NCBI GenBank assembly: GCA_964398785.1
Contig: CAYNNQ010000059.1
Coordinates: 1-9,378 of the forward strand
DNA length: 9,378 bases
DNA from: CAYNNQ01 sp964398785
GTDB lineage: Bacteria; Desulfobacterota; Desulfovibrionia; Desulfovibrionales; Desulfonatronovibrionaceae
Reading direction: 5' to 3'
The notes under the pieces were generated by a model. The model was not told the origin of the DNA. It searched no databases and saw only the letters and a list, made by a program, of their open reading frames with translations. Made by a program: the position numbers and the translations under genes. Shown here in pieces: positions 1 through 7,397 of this stretch (position 1 is its first letter; each line of letters begins with the position of its first letter).

Positions 1-123
1 ATTAATTGTTAAATTGAATAATCAAGACGGATTGTGCAAATTTTGCAATTTAATGGGATCTCCCTTGCCCAGCACCCGCTATTGAGTTGTATGCTACGAT
101 TCAGGGAAACGATTGTAGCTAGT
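1..123. other. Gene-free left edge with small inverted repeat
   Basis: No credible coding region is seen here. A perfect 8-bp inverted repeat, TTAAATTG (9-16) and CAATTTAA (46-53), encloses a smaller one, TGCAAA/TTTGCA, around position 41. It could be the end of a transcript from beyond the left edge, but there is no clear U-run after the stem, so no terminator is called. The next feature to the right is copy 1 of the long repeat. Confidence 0.3.
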
Positions 124-303
124 TTCCATCCGGAGATGGTCCTTTTCCATTTTAACGGCCTCAATTTTCGTAATTATTCGCTCACGTATTAAGATACGCT
201 CGCTCCTAATTACTTAATTTCCTGGTTAAACAGAAAAAAATCTCCTTTCCGAATTGGAAACGGGATATTTCTAAACCCGGAAATTTTTGAATTTCCGGAT
301 AAG
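124..303. repeat. Dispersed ~180-bp palindromic repeat, copy 1
   Basis: This stretch matches 9195-9375 in direct orientation. From 131 to 303 the two align without gaps, with about ten mismatches by eye (about 94% identity). Internally it is a series of inverted repeats sharing one centre near 191: TTTAAC/GTTAAA (151-156, 225-230), GTAATTA/TAATTAC (170-176, 207-213) and CGTAT/ATACG (185-189, 194-198, loop TAAG). The outermost pair, perfect in copy 2, is degraded on its left side here; its right arm is at 244-259. A separate hairpin with 9-bp arms CCGGAAATT and AATTTCCGG follows at 277-298. It lies 30 bp beyond the stop of the TPR gene, so it may also end that operon's transcript, but neither strand shows a T-run after the hairpin. 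I do not recognise the family; a non-autonomous mobile element or a structured RNA or DNA signal are both possible. Confidence 0.85.
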
Positions 304-333
304 TACTAGCTAGCCCGGAGAATATCTTTTTTA

Positions 334-1137
334 TCATGTCTCGTCCAATTTTTTGCGGGCAAAGTTCTGCATCTTTTCCGCTTCCTTGAATTCCGGATTA
401 AGAGATAAGGCGTTTTCCGCGCTCTTGATTGCTTTTTCCCACATTTTGTTTTCTAGATACAGCCTGCCCAGGTTGAAATGCAGGTACTCATCTTTGGGGG
501 TTAATTTTAATGCGTGCTGGTATGCCTTCTCCGCATCCTCGACCTTGCCCTGTTTACGCAGAGCTACTCCCAGACGGTTGAATATGTGCACGGATTGGGG
601 ATTGTCTTTGTATGCCTGTTTTAGATGCTCTATTGCCTTTTGATATTCCTCGGCGTTTAACCATATGTCCGCTATCTCGATTTTAAGATCCAGATCCCCC
701 TCAAACTCGCGCTCCAGCCTGCGAAATATGGTGTCTGCTTTTTCCTTTTCCTCCTGATTTATGAGCCCCTTGGCTTCCTTCAAATCTTCCTGCTTTTTCT
801 TTTCCAGTTCGGCGTAACTCTTTTGGGCCGCCTGAGTAACCTCCTCCTGAAGAGTGTCGATTATCTCCCGCAAATAGCCCATGAGTTCTTTTTCCTTTCC
901 TGGTTCGTATTCCAGGAGGATGGGGTAGAGTTCGCGCAGCTCTTTGTTTGAATTCAGTTTGTAAACCGCATCTTCCACAAGCTCGGCAAATTCCTTTTTT
1001 TCGCTTTGCATAAGAGAACTGGATAGATATGTCTGAATGGCTTCATACACGGCCATAACTCCGGCCAGTGGTTTTCCCTGTTTCAGTAGCGAATTCAGGC
1101 TGTTTATCTTACTGCGCGCCTTGTTTAAACTGGACAT
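334..1137 (-). CDS. TPR-repeat protein, function unknown
   Basis: A 267-residue soluble protein with no signal peptide or membrane segment. Residues ~45-145 are highly charged and helical, with a likely coiled-coil stretch around 100-135 rich in E, K and Q. The C-terminal half carries about three tetratricopeptide repeats: ~147-180, 183-216 (with LGVALRKQGKVEDAEKAY and a closing LTP) and 217-250 (LGRLYLENKMWEKAI, closing LNP). TPRs are protein-protein interaction scaffolds; the partner cannot be read from the sequence. The ATG at 1137 has a GGAGAG ribosome binding site about 8 nt upstream and starts 18 bp after the carA stop, so it is probably the last gene of the six-gene minus-strand operon. 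No enzymatic motif is visible, and I assign no specific role in envelope biogenesis despite the neighbours. Confidence 0.85.
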   Translation of the reverse strand: MSSLNKARSKINSLNSLLKQGKPLAGVMAVYEAIQTYLSSSLMQSEKKEFAELVEDAVYKLNSNKELRELYPILLEYEPGKEKELMGYLREIIDTLQEEVTQAAQKSYAELEKKKQEDLKEAKGLINQEEKEKADTIFRRLEREFEGDLDLKIEIADIWLNAEEYQKAIEHLKQAYKDNPQSVHIFNRLGVALRKQGKVEDAEKAYQHALKLTPKDEYLHFNLGRLYLENKMWEKAIKSAENALSLNPEFKEAEKMQNFARKKLDET

Positions 1138-1155
1138 GTGATTGACTCTCCAAGC

Positions 1156-2274
1156 TTAAGGTAGTTCACCCAATGTAGCCATTTTTTTGAAGCGAATAAA
1201 GAAATCCCTACTGTCATGAGGGCCGGGAGAGGCCTCCGGATGATATTGTACTGCAAAGATTGGTTTGTCCTTGTGCTGGAAACCTTCCAGGGTATTGTCG
1301 TTTAGGTTGGTATGGGTCTGTTCCAGAAAATCCAGGTGGCTGACCTCCACGCAGAACCCGTGGTTTTGCGAGGAGATCTCTATTTTTTCTTCATGCAGAC
1401 GTTTGACCGGGTGGTTCAGTCCGTGGTGTCCGAATTTCAGCTTGAAGCTATCCCCGCCCAGAGCCAAGCCGAGCAGTTGATGTCCCAGGCAGATGCCGGC
1501 CACTGGGTATTGATCGCATATAAGGGAGATATTGTTGATTATCTCCGGGAGTGGAGCCGGATCGCCCGGTCCGTTGGACAGAAATACGGCATCCGGACTC
1601 AGGGAACGGACCTGGTCAAATGAATAGTGCGCGGGCACGGCGAGGATGTCCAGGTCCTGAGCGTGCAGCAGTCTTAAGATATTCCATTTTATGCCAAAGT
1701 CGTATACGAGTACTTTGGGTCTTTTCCCGGACCAAGGGTGGTTCCCTTCCAGTAGTTGGGGACCTTCGTCGGTCCAAGTGTAGGGGGAAGAACAGGTGGT
1801 GTTTTGGACTAGATCTGCTCCCTGCATGGAGGGAAGGGACCTGGCCTTCTGGATCAGGTTTTCCGGGTCCGTTTCGTAGGTGGATACGACTCCCCGCATT
1901 GCCCCGCGAAGGCGGGTGTGTCTGGTCAGGGCCCGGGTATCTATTCCTTCAATCCCCACTACGCCGTGCCGAGAAAGATATTCGGGCAGGGTCTCTGTAG
2001 ATCTCCAGTTGGAGGGTTCCCGGCAGCATTCCTTGACGATAAATGCCGCTACCTGCACCCGGTCGGATTCTATATCATCAAGATTGACTCCGTAGTTGCC
2101 TATAAGGGGATAGGTCATGCACACCATCTGGCCGGAATAGGAAGGGTCGGTCAGCACCTCCTGATATCCGGTCATGCCGGTATTGAATATTACCTCTCCT
2201 CCGGTTTCCCCGGCTCCGGTAAATGATCTGCCCTCGAACCAGGTGCCGTCTTCCAGGGCTAAGAGTGCTTTCAT
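1156..2274 (-). CDS. carA: Carbamoyl-phosphate synthase small subunit
   Basis: CarA is the glutaminase subunit: it hydrolyses glutamine and channels ammonia to CarB, giving carbamoyl phosphate for arginine and pyrimidine synthesis. Its 372 residues fit the family length. The N-terminal CarA domain (1-~150) includes FNTGMTGYQEVLTDPSYSGQ (30-49). The class I amidotransferase domain (~185-365) has the nucleophile elbow GICLGHQ with Cys262, SNGPGDP (233-239) and the His345/Glu347 pair in YHPEASPGP. All catalytic residues are present. The ATG at 2274 overlaps the kdsB stop by 4 bp (ATGA), so translation is probably coupled, and an AGGAG lies just upstream. carB is not in the window. Carbamoyl phosphate is also the source of the hydrogenase CN ligands made by HypF and HypE; both being encoded here may be chance. 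Confidence 0.97.
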   Translation of the reverse strand: MKALLALEDGTWFEGRSFTGAGETGGEVIFNTGMTGYQEVLTDPSYSGQMVCMTYPLIGNYGVNLDDIESDRVQVAAFIVKECCREPSNWRSTETLPEYLSRHGVVGIEGIDTRALTRHTRLRGAMRGVVSTYETDPENLIQKARSLPSMQGADLVQNTTCSSPYTWTDEGPQLLEGNHPWSGKRPKVLVYDFGIKWNILRLLHAQDLDILAVPAHYSFDQVRSLSPDAVFLSNGPGDPAPLPEIINNISLICDQYPVAGICLGHQLLGLALGGDSFKLKFGHHGLNHPVKRLHEEKIEISSQNHGFCVEVSHLDFLEQTHTNLNDNTLEGFQHKDKPIFAVQYHPEASPGPHDSRDFFIRFKKMATLGELP

Positions 2275-3023
2275 TCCTTCTCCTGTAATATCTTTTCAAT
2301 TTTATGGATGTCTTCTGGTCTGTCCACTCCCGTGCAAGAGCATTCAGTTATAGTGGCCCGGATGTGGATATCGGACTGCAAAAGGCGCAATTGTTCCAAC
2401 TTTTCCGTCTTTTCCAGAGAACTGGGCCCGAGGGCGGAAAATTGTTGCAGAGTTTTATAGGTGTAAGCGTAGAGCCCGATATGCCCTAAATATTCTTCCT
2501 GTTCATCCCTGGCCGAATAAGGGATTGATGAGCGAGAGAAATACAATGCGCGACCGGAATTGGAGCGCACTACCTTGACAATGTTTGGGTCTTGCGCTTC
2601 TTCCGGAGTGATGCGTCGGCACAAGGTGCTTGTCTGTACCTCTTTGTTTTCCCGGAAAGGCCTTAAAAGTTGGGTCAACATTTCCGGGTGAATGGTCGGC
2701 TCATCCCCCTGCACGTTAGCTATGACACATTTTGGCGGCAGGTCAAGGGTGCGGGCCGCCTCCAGTATCCGATCCGTCCCACTGGAATGCTCCTTGGCAG
2801 TCATTACCACTGGTACATGCAATCTCCGGGCCTCTTCGTATATCCGGCTGTCGTCCGTGGCTACCCACACTCCTTGAAAAAAAAAGCATTCACAGGTCCG
2901 GACATATACATGCCAGAACATGGGCCGGCCCTGTATCAATGCCAGCGGCTTTCCCGGGAATCTCTTTGATTCGTATCGGGCCGGAATTATAGCATAATAT
3001 TCTTTATCTTCTTTGTTAGCCAT
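2271..3023 (-). CDS. kdsB: 3-deoxy-manno-octulosonate cytidylyltransferase (CMP-KDO synthetase)
   Basis: KdsB activates KDO with CTP, giving CMP-KDO, the donor for LPS inner-core assembly in the cytoplasm. From the ATG at 3023 the protein has 250 residues, the usual family length. Motifs include the nucleotide-binding start IIPARYESKRFPGKPL (12-27), VATDD (54-58), SGTDR (81-85), the metal-binding NVQGDEP (103-109), HIGLYAY (181-187), EKLEQLR (207-213) and GVDRPED (232-238). A TTG at 3035 would add four residues, but it lies only 4 bp after the waaA stop with no ribosome binding site. The ATG is preferred although its own site (CAGAGA) is weak, suggesting coupling to waaA translation. The gene directly follows waaA, whose enzyme uses its product, and its stop overlaps the carA start. 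Confidence 0.96.
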   Translation of the reverse strand: MANKEDKEYYAIIPARYESKRFPGKPLALIQGRPMFWHVYVRTCECFFFQGVWVATDDSRIYEEARRLHVPVVMTAKEHSSGTDRILEAARTLDLPPKCVIANVQGDEPTIHPEMLTQLLRPFRENKEVQTSTLCRRITPEEAQDPNIVKVVRSNSGRALYFSRSSIPYSARDEQEEYLGHIGLYAYTYKTLQQFSALGPSSLEKTEKLEQLRLLQSDIHIRATITECSCTGVDRPEDIHKIEKILQEKE

Positions 3024-3039
3024 GGTCTCTGACAAAGGA

Positions 3040-4299
3040 CTAAAAGTTTTTGATCAGCTCCAGGAGCATATCCCGGTTTATTGCTGTCCCTCCCCGGCGA
3101 CTGTCCAAATATCTCTGGAATTGGTAACAAATACTTTCCCGGCTTGAAGGTTGGAGTCCTTCCAGACATCTCAAGGCCTCTTCGGTTCCGGATATTTCCC
3201 GTACAAGACCTTGGTCAATCAATTCTTTTCCGGCCCAGCCGAAATTGGACCAGTAGGGGCCTATGCACGGGATTAAACCTTGCTCCAAAGCCTCCAAAAA
3301 ATTCTGTCCGCCGCAGGGCACCAGACTTCCCCCTACATAGGCGGAACGGGCTAGAGCGTAGGCGTGGTTGAGCTCACCAAAACGATCCCAGAGGATAACC
3401 GTCCCCCAAGAGGGTTTTTCCTTTATTTCTGAACGAAGCCGGTATGTTATGCCTTTTTGGGAAAAGAATTCCTTCCAGGCGGGTATCCTATGTAGGTGCC
3501 TGGGAAAAAGTCCGATTAGCGAATTGGGATGCCGGTTTAGCAGTTCCAGGGCAATTTTTCGTACTTGCATTTCTTCCTGTTCCCGGATCGAAGCCAAAAC
3601 GAAGAGCTGCGGCTGGGGACCAAAGATTTTTCCCAAGGGGTTTTTTATGAAGGGGATGGGCTCTTCGGATCCCAGGGCGTCGAATTTCATGTTCGGTGCC
3701 TGCCGGATCCGGGTGTCCGGGAATATATCCCGGTATCTCCGAACATCGGTCTCGGAAATCCCCACAACAGCTTCCGGAGCGATTTTTTTTAGTCGTTTGT
3801 TTATAGACAGATAGCGCGAGTAGCTGCGGGTGGACATGCGTGCATTGGCTATCCCCACAGGGATGCCCTTTTTGCGGCAGGCACGCATAAGAGCGGGCCA
3901 TATCTCGGTCTCCAGAAAAATGACCGCGGAGGGTCTCATTATTTTAAGTGCCTTTTGCATTACGCGGGGCAGGTCAAAAGGGAAATATACGGTCCGCACC
4001 CCGCTTTTATCCAGTTCCTTGCCCAGGGTGTCCATACCTTGTTGGGTGCAGGTGCTAACCACTATGGATATCTTTTTGTCTTCCGGAATAGAACGGATCA
4101 GCTTGGCCGCAAGTTTACATTCCCCGACCGAGGCGGCCTGGATCCAGCAATCGAAGGGACCGCGGGGAAGGCTGCGTCCCAATCTTTGCTTGAACCCCTT
4201 TCGTAGACGTCGGGAAAAAAAGGCAAAAGGCAGAGCAGCCTTCCAGGCGAGTGAATAAAGGGCGAAAAATATCCCGCCATCACGTTTTTTTTCAGTCAT
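3040..4299 (-). CDS. waaA: KDO transferase (3-deoxy-D-manno-octulosonic acid transferase)
   Basis: WaaA (KdtA) is a GT30 glycosyltransferase at the inner face of the cytoplasmic membrane. It moves KDO from CMP-KDO onto the lipid A precursor. The 419-residue length fits the family. A hydrophobic N-terminal stretch (~10-28) is the expected membrane anchor. Family motifs in order are QAASVGE (54-60, Glu60 being the presumed catalytic base), LETEIWP (129-135), NARMS (152-156), PRHLHR (266-271) and GGSLVPCGGQNFLEAL (323-338). The ATG at 4299 overlaps the ddl stop by 8 bp and has AGGA upstream at good spacing. Whether it adds one, two or more KDO residues cannot be told from sequence. This gene and kdsB are the strongest evidence that the host makes lipopolysaccharide. 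Confidence 0.96.
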   Translation of the reverse strand: MTEKKRDGGIFFALYSLAWKAALPFAFFSRRLRKGFKQRLGRSLPRGPFDCWIQAASVGECKLAAKLIRSIPEDKKISIVVSTCTQQGMDTLGKELDKSGVRTVYFPFDLPRVMQKALKIMRPSAVIFLETEIWPALMRACRKKGIPVGIANARMSTRSYSRYLSINKRLKKIAPEAVVGISETDVRRYRDIFPDTRIRQAPNMKFDALGSEEPIPFIKNPLGKIFGPQPQLFVLASIREQEEMQVRKIALELLNRHPNSLIGLFPRHLHRIPAWKEFFSQKGITYRLRSEIKEKPSWGTVILWDRFGELNHAYALARSAYVGGSLVPCGGQNFLEALEQGLIPCIGPYWSNFGWAGKELIDQGLVREISGTEEALRCLEGLQPSSRESICYQFQRYLDSRRGGTAINRDMLLELIKNF

Positions 4300-5209
4300 C
4301 TTTGTTTCCTTTTGGGGAATTTTGGCCCAGTCGAACGAGCTCCTCTATCAGTTCCCGGAAACCATATCCGGCCTCAGCCGCAGCCTGGGGAACCAGGCTG
4401 GTTTTGGTCATTCCGGGCAGGGTATTTATTTCCAAAAGCTTACAATTTCCTGCCTCGTCCACCAAAAAATCAGTGCGGCTATAGTCGCTAAGCTGCAAAG
4501 AGTTATGTGCATGCAGGGCCTTTTCCCGCAATTCCGAGTCCAGTTCCGGAGAAATCGGGGCGGGACAGATTTCTTCCGCCCCGTTTTCTTCATATTTGCT
4601 TTTGTAGTCGAAAAAGGAATCCTTACGGGGACGGATAAGGATAGGAGGCAGGGGGGTTTCGCCCAGTACGGCACAGGTCATCTCTTCTCCGGGTACATAT
4701 TCCTCGAGAAGCATTTCCGAAAAAAGCGGAGCCCGTGCCCTTATTTCTTGTAGATCCTGATTGTTTTTTATGAATTCAATGCCCAGACTGGATCCGCCGG
4801 TGTTAGGTTTGAGGATTGCCGGAAATTTTTCCACCTGCAAATCAGGCAAGTCTACACAGGGCACAATCCGCCATTTAGGAGTGGGCAGGCCGTGGTTCAA
4901 AAATATCTGTTTGGCCAGGGCTTTGTTCAAAGCCAGAAGGGATCCCCTAGCCCCTGCACCCTGGAAAGGTACATGCATATTTTGCAAAAGGGCCTGTACC
5001 GATCCGTCTTCCCCGGGCAAGCCGTGCAGGTTGATAAAGGCGAAGTCCGCCGTTCGGGCCTGTTTAGCCAGCTTTTGGAAACCGGAATTCAGATCAAAGA
5101 AGTCTACCGCATGCCCGTTTTCTTGCAGGGCGGCATGGATCTGTTCGGCCCCTTTCAGAGAAACTTCCCTCTCATTAGACCAGCCGCCGGCAATCAAAAG
5201 AATGCGCAT
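4292..5209 (-). CDS. ddl: D-alanine--D-alanine ligase
   Basis: Ddl is an ATP-grasp enzyme that joins two D-alanines for the end of the peptidoglycan stem peptide. From the ATG at 5209 it has 305 residues, matching the DdlB type. Motifs are HGLPGEDG (62-69), the ATP-binding KPNTGGSS (134-141), EEYVPGEE (169-176), FFDYKSKYE (199-207), YSRTDF (243-248) and the metal-binding LEINTLPGMT (259-268). A longer frame starting at a TTG (5236) would add nine residues not typical of the family; the ATG with GGAG just upstream is preferred. The start overlaps the end of the HD gene by 35 bp, and the stop overlaps waaA by 8 bp. The family can include D-Ala-D-Lac ligases, but the DYSRTDF-type region looks like a normal Ddl. 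Confidence 0.96.
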   Translation of the reverse strand: MRILLIAGGWSNEREVSLKGAEQIHAALQENGHAVDFFDLNSGFQKLAKQARTADFAFINLHGLPGEDGSVQALLQNMHVPFQGAGARGSLLALNKALAKQIFLNHGLPTPKWRIVPCVDLPDLQVEKFPAILKPNTGGSSLGIEFIKNNQDLQEIRARAPLFSEMLLEEYVPGEEMTCAVLGETPLPPILIRPRKDSFFDYKSKYEENGAEEICPAPISPELDSELREKALHAHNSLQLSDYSRTDFLVDEAGNCKLLEINTLPGMTKTSLVPQAAAEAGYGFRELIEELVRLGQNSPKGNKDD

Positions 5210-5768
5210 GCAACTCCACTCCGATAAGGTTTTCAAGTTCCTTTTCTATTATATCTATTTGTTCCTTGGATTTCTGGATTTTTTTTTCCCTTTTGGGGTT
5301 GAAGCCGTAGCGATCGAAGAGATCGGCAAAACGTTCTTCTACGGGGACCACTCGGTCGTGCTTGATCCTTTTATCCGCATAGATAATAACCAAGGGGAGA
5401 AAATACTTGTAGATGTTGATTTCTTTGGGCCAGAATACATGGTGCATTACTGCTTGAGCGATTACCGGGTTTCCGGTGTGTTCCCGGGCTATGCTTGCAC
5501 CCAGTTGGCTGTGCGCTCCTCCGTGTTTTATGCAGTAGGCTTTGGCTATATCGTGCAGCAGGGCGGAGGCCTTTAAAATGGGCATGTCAACTTCTTGTCC
5601 TTTAAAACCGGCTGCTTCTCCTAAAAGCTCGGATACTTTGCATACCGCCAGGCTGTGGCTGCGGATGTGGTCCGGCATGGCATACTGGTCCCACAGGCAT
5701 TTGCATTCCTCATAATCGGGTACATGGAAAGTGCCGTAGCTAACACTGGGAATCCGAGGCAGGGACAT
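5175..5768 (-). CDS. HD-domain metal-dependent phosphohydrolase
   Basis: A 197-residue cytoplasmic protein of the HD superfamily, which usually hydrolyses phosphate esters or nucleotides with a bound metal. The expected ligand set is visible: His38 in DHIRSHS, the His72-Asp73 doublet in LLHDIAKAY, then HHVFWP (109-114) and Asp132 in IIYADKRI. The compact fold ends near residue 155 and is followed by a charged helical tail (157-185). The substrate cannot be assigned. It appears to be the first gene of the minus-strand operon, since the facing region is divergent to hypC. The ATG at 5768 has only a weak site (CCAGGA). Its last 35 bp overlap ddl in another frame, which suggests translational coupling. 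Confidence 0.85.
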   Translation of the reverse strand: MSLPRIPSVSYGTFHVPDYEECKCLWDQYAMPDHIRSHSLAVCKVSELLGEAAGFKGQEVDMPILKASALLHDIAKAYCIKHGGAHSQLGASIAREHTGNPVIAQAVMHHVFWPKEINIYKYFLPLVIIYADKRIKHDRVVPVEERFADLFDRYGFNPKREKKIQKSKEQIDIIEKELENLIGVELHAHSFDCRRLV

Positions 5769-6087
5769 ATCCTGGCACCTGTTTGTTCTATCGGTATTTT
5801 AGATGGTTATACTAAAGTGGTATTGTACATTGACACTTTGGGAGACGAACTTTATCAATAGTTTCAGTGTCATTTCGAGGACTGACCCCCTTATAGCTCA
5901 GGGCCATTTGAGGGATTTTTTGGGGAATCGGATAACGATAGATTTTTTCCAAAAAAATCCGTTTTTGGTCTTCGAAATGTGGTTTTTTCAGAAAAATTCC
6001 TGAGATGTCTGTCTTGATGTGTATAATTATGTTTGCCTGGAGGCAAGAGGCAATTTTGTCCTCGATAAAACCGAACAGGAGAGGGAT
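5769..6087. promoter_or_regulatory. Divergent intergenic region with A/T-run hairpins and a TATAAT box
   Basis: This region should hold the promoters of both the minus-strand operon and hypCDE. Toward hypC, TATAAT at 6022-6027 is a perfect -10 box, but no good -35 lies 16-18 bp upstream. Toward the HD gene only poor -10-like boxes are seen, for example TACAAT on the minus strand near 5824-5829. A perfect 7-bp inverted repeat, TGACACT (5831-5837) and AGTGTCA (5866-5872), could be an operator. GGATTTTTT (5913-5921) and GATTTTTT (5941-5948) both pair with the same 3' arm (5952-5960), so the two stems exclude each other. A further T-run/A-run hairpin is at 5983-5996, and TTGCCT/AGGCAA forms a tight palindrome at 6033-6046. 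No gene or RNA gene is recognised. Confidence 0.4.
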
Positions 6088-6315
6088 ATGTGTTTAGCCG
6101 TGCCCATGGAGATCAAGTCCATAGAGGAAAATATCGCCCAGGTGGAAGTAGGTGGAGTAAAGAATGAAGTCCGGCTGGATATTGTTGACGAGGAACCGCA
6201 GGTGGGAGATTTTGTTATTGTCCACGCCGGATTTGCCATTCGCAAGCTGGATAGGGAAGAGGGCCTGGAAACAATAAGGTTGTTCGAGGAAGGGCTGAAC
6301 CTTGAACTTGTTTGA
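6088..6315 (+). CDS. hypC: Hydrogenase maturation chaperone HypC
   Basis: HypC (HypC/HupF/HybG family) is a 75-residue chaperone. With HypD it carries the Fe(CN)2CO unit and delivers it to the hydrogenase large subunit. The start is fixed by biology: the family needs an N-terminal Met-Cys, and MCLAVPMEI begins at the ATG at 6088, with AGGAGAGG 4-10 nt upstream. A longer frame from a GTG at 6019 would bury the essential Cys2 and is rejected. The second conserved block, VGDFVIVHAGFAI, is intact. The gene heads a plus-strand hypCDE cluster and its last 14 bp overlap hypD. Confidence 0.96.
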   Translation: MCLAVPMEIKSIEENIAQVEVGGVKNEVRLDIVDEEPQVGDFVIVHAGFAIRKLDREEGLETIRLFEEGLNLELV

Positions 6316-7384
6316 TAAACTGCGGGATCCGGAAATCTGCCGCGGCGTTCTGGAGAGTATTCAAAAAGAATGCGAGCACAGGCTTAAATTTATGGAAGTA
6401 TGCGGGACGCATACGGTTTCCATCTTCCAAAGCGGGATTCGCGGGGTACTGCCCGAAAACGTTGTCCACCTCTCCGGGCCGGGTTGTCCGGTATGCGTGA
6501 CCCACGAGAGCGAGGTCGCGGCTTATTTGCAATTGGCTGAAAAGGGGCCTGTTGTGGCCACTTTTGGTGATCTCCTGCGGGTTCCGGGGCCGGAGGGCAG
6601 GAATCTGAAAAAGGCTCAGGCTGACGGTGCCAGAGTCAGGGTGGTTTATTCCCCTTTTGACGCCCTTAAAATCGCCCAGGACAACCCGACGGAAAAAGTG
6701 GTTTTCCTGGGAATTGGTTTTGAGACCACCGCTCCCACTATTGCCACCACTATCAACATGGCCCGGGAGCAGGGAGTGGAGAACTTTTTTGTCCTCTCCA
6801 TGCATAAGCTGGTCCCCCCAGCCCTGAAGGCCCTGGTCGAAGTCGGGGATCTGGACCTGGACGCCTTTTTACTTCCCGGGCACGTATCCACTATAATCGG
6901 AAAGCAGCCTTATGAATTCTTGTCCCGGGACTACGGTATCCCTTCAGTTATCGGGGGGTTTGATCCTTTGGATGTATTGCGGGCAATACTGGAGATGATT
7001 CGGGGACAGAACAAGGTACAGGCTGAGGTGGTCAATTGTTACAAGAGAGCCGTAGGGGACGAGGGCAATAAAAAGGCCCGGGATATGATGGACAGGGTTT
7101 TCCGGGTGGAGGATGCCAAATGGCGAGGTCTGGGGTCAATTCCGGCCAGCGGACTGGAGATAGGTGAGGATTTTGCCCGGTTTGACGCCAAAAGGGAGTT
7201 CGATCTGGAAATGCCCCATGTATCTCCCTTGCCCGGATGCAGGTGCGGGGATGTCCTCAAGGGGCGGATAAGGCCGGATGAATGTCCTCTTTTTGCCGGA
7301 AGATGCACTCCGGCTGATCCTGTGGGACCGTGCATGGTTTCCACAGAGGGCTCGTGCGCCGCATACTACAAATACGCAATATAG
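6302..7384 (+). CDS. hypD: Hydrogenase maturation Fe-S protein HypD
   Basis: HypD is the [4Fe-4S] scaffold on which, with HypC, iron receives its two CN and one CO ligands. The 360 residues match the family. Conserved features are CGTHT (34-38), GPGCPVC (59-65), FGDLLRVPG (88-96), GFETTAP (139-145) and PGHVSTIIG (192-200). The C-terminal cysteine-rich cluster region (Cys313, 315, 328, 335, 344 and 352) is complete. The start is a TTG at 6302; there is no usable ATG nearby, and the LFDKLRDP N-terminus aligns with what I know of HypD. GAGGAAGGG at 6286-6294 is a strong ribosome binding site 7 nt upstream. The gene overlaps hypC by 14 bp in another frame, and hypE starts 13 bp after it. Confidence 0.96.
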   Translation: MNLFDKLRDPEICRGVLESIQKECEHRLKFMEVCGTHTVSIFQSGIRGVLPENVVHLSGPGCPVCVTHESEVAAYLQLAEKGPVVATFGDLLRVPGPEGRNLKKAQADGARVRVVYSPFDALKIAQDNPTEKVVFLGIGFETTAPTIATTINMAREQGVENFFVLSMHKLVPPALKALVEVGDLDLDAFLLPGHVSTIIGKQPYEFLSRDYGIPSVIGGFDPLDVLRAILEMIRGQNKVQAEVVNCYKRAVGDEGNKKARDMMDRVFRVEDAKWRGLGSIPASGLEIGEDFARFDAKREFDLEMPHVSPLPGCRCGDVLKGRIRPDECPLFAGRCTPADPVGPCMVSTEGSCAAYYKYAI

Positions 7385-7397
7385 GGATTAAGATATT

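Noticed and set aside
150..231. Integron attC site (TTTAAC at 151 and GTTAAAC at 225)
   Set aside because: The core-like heptamers fit loosely, but conservation extends well outside them, copy 1 lacks the R of RYYYAAC, the block between the copies is 9 kb with a multi-gene operon, and no integrase is present.
5210..5236. Longer Ddl from a TTG at 5236
   Set aside because: The ATG at 5209 gives the normal family N-terminus (MRILLIAGG) and length, with GGAG upstream.
4761..5576. Plus-strand 271-residue open frame
   Set aside because: It is antisense to ddl and the HD gene, both of which have full motif sets; its translation has no recognisable domain.
5888..5925. tRNA-like TATAGCTCAG
   Set aside because: It resembles a D-arm, but there is no acceptor pairing, anticodon stem or T-loop (GTTCRA) at the right distance.
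6019..6087. Longer HypC from a GTG at 6019
   Set aside because: HypC needs an N-terminal Met-Cys; the ATG at 6088 gives MCLAVP with a good ribosome binding site, and the extension overlaps the TATAAT box.
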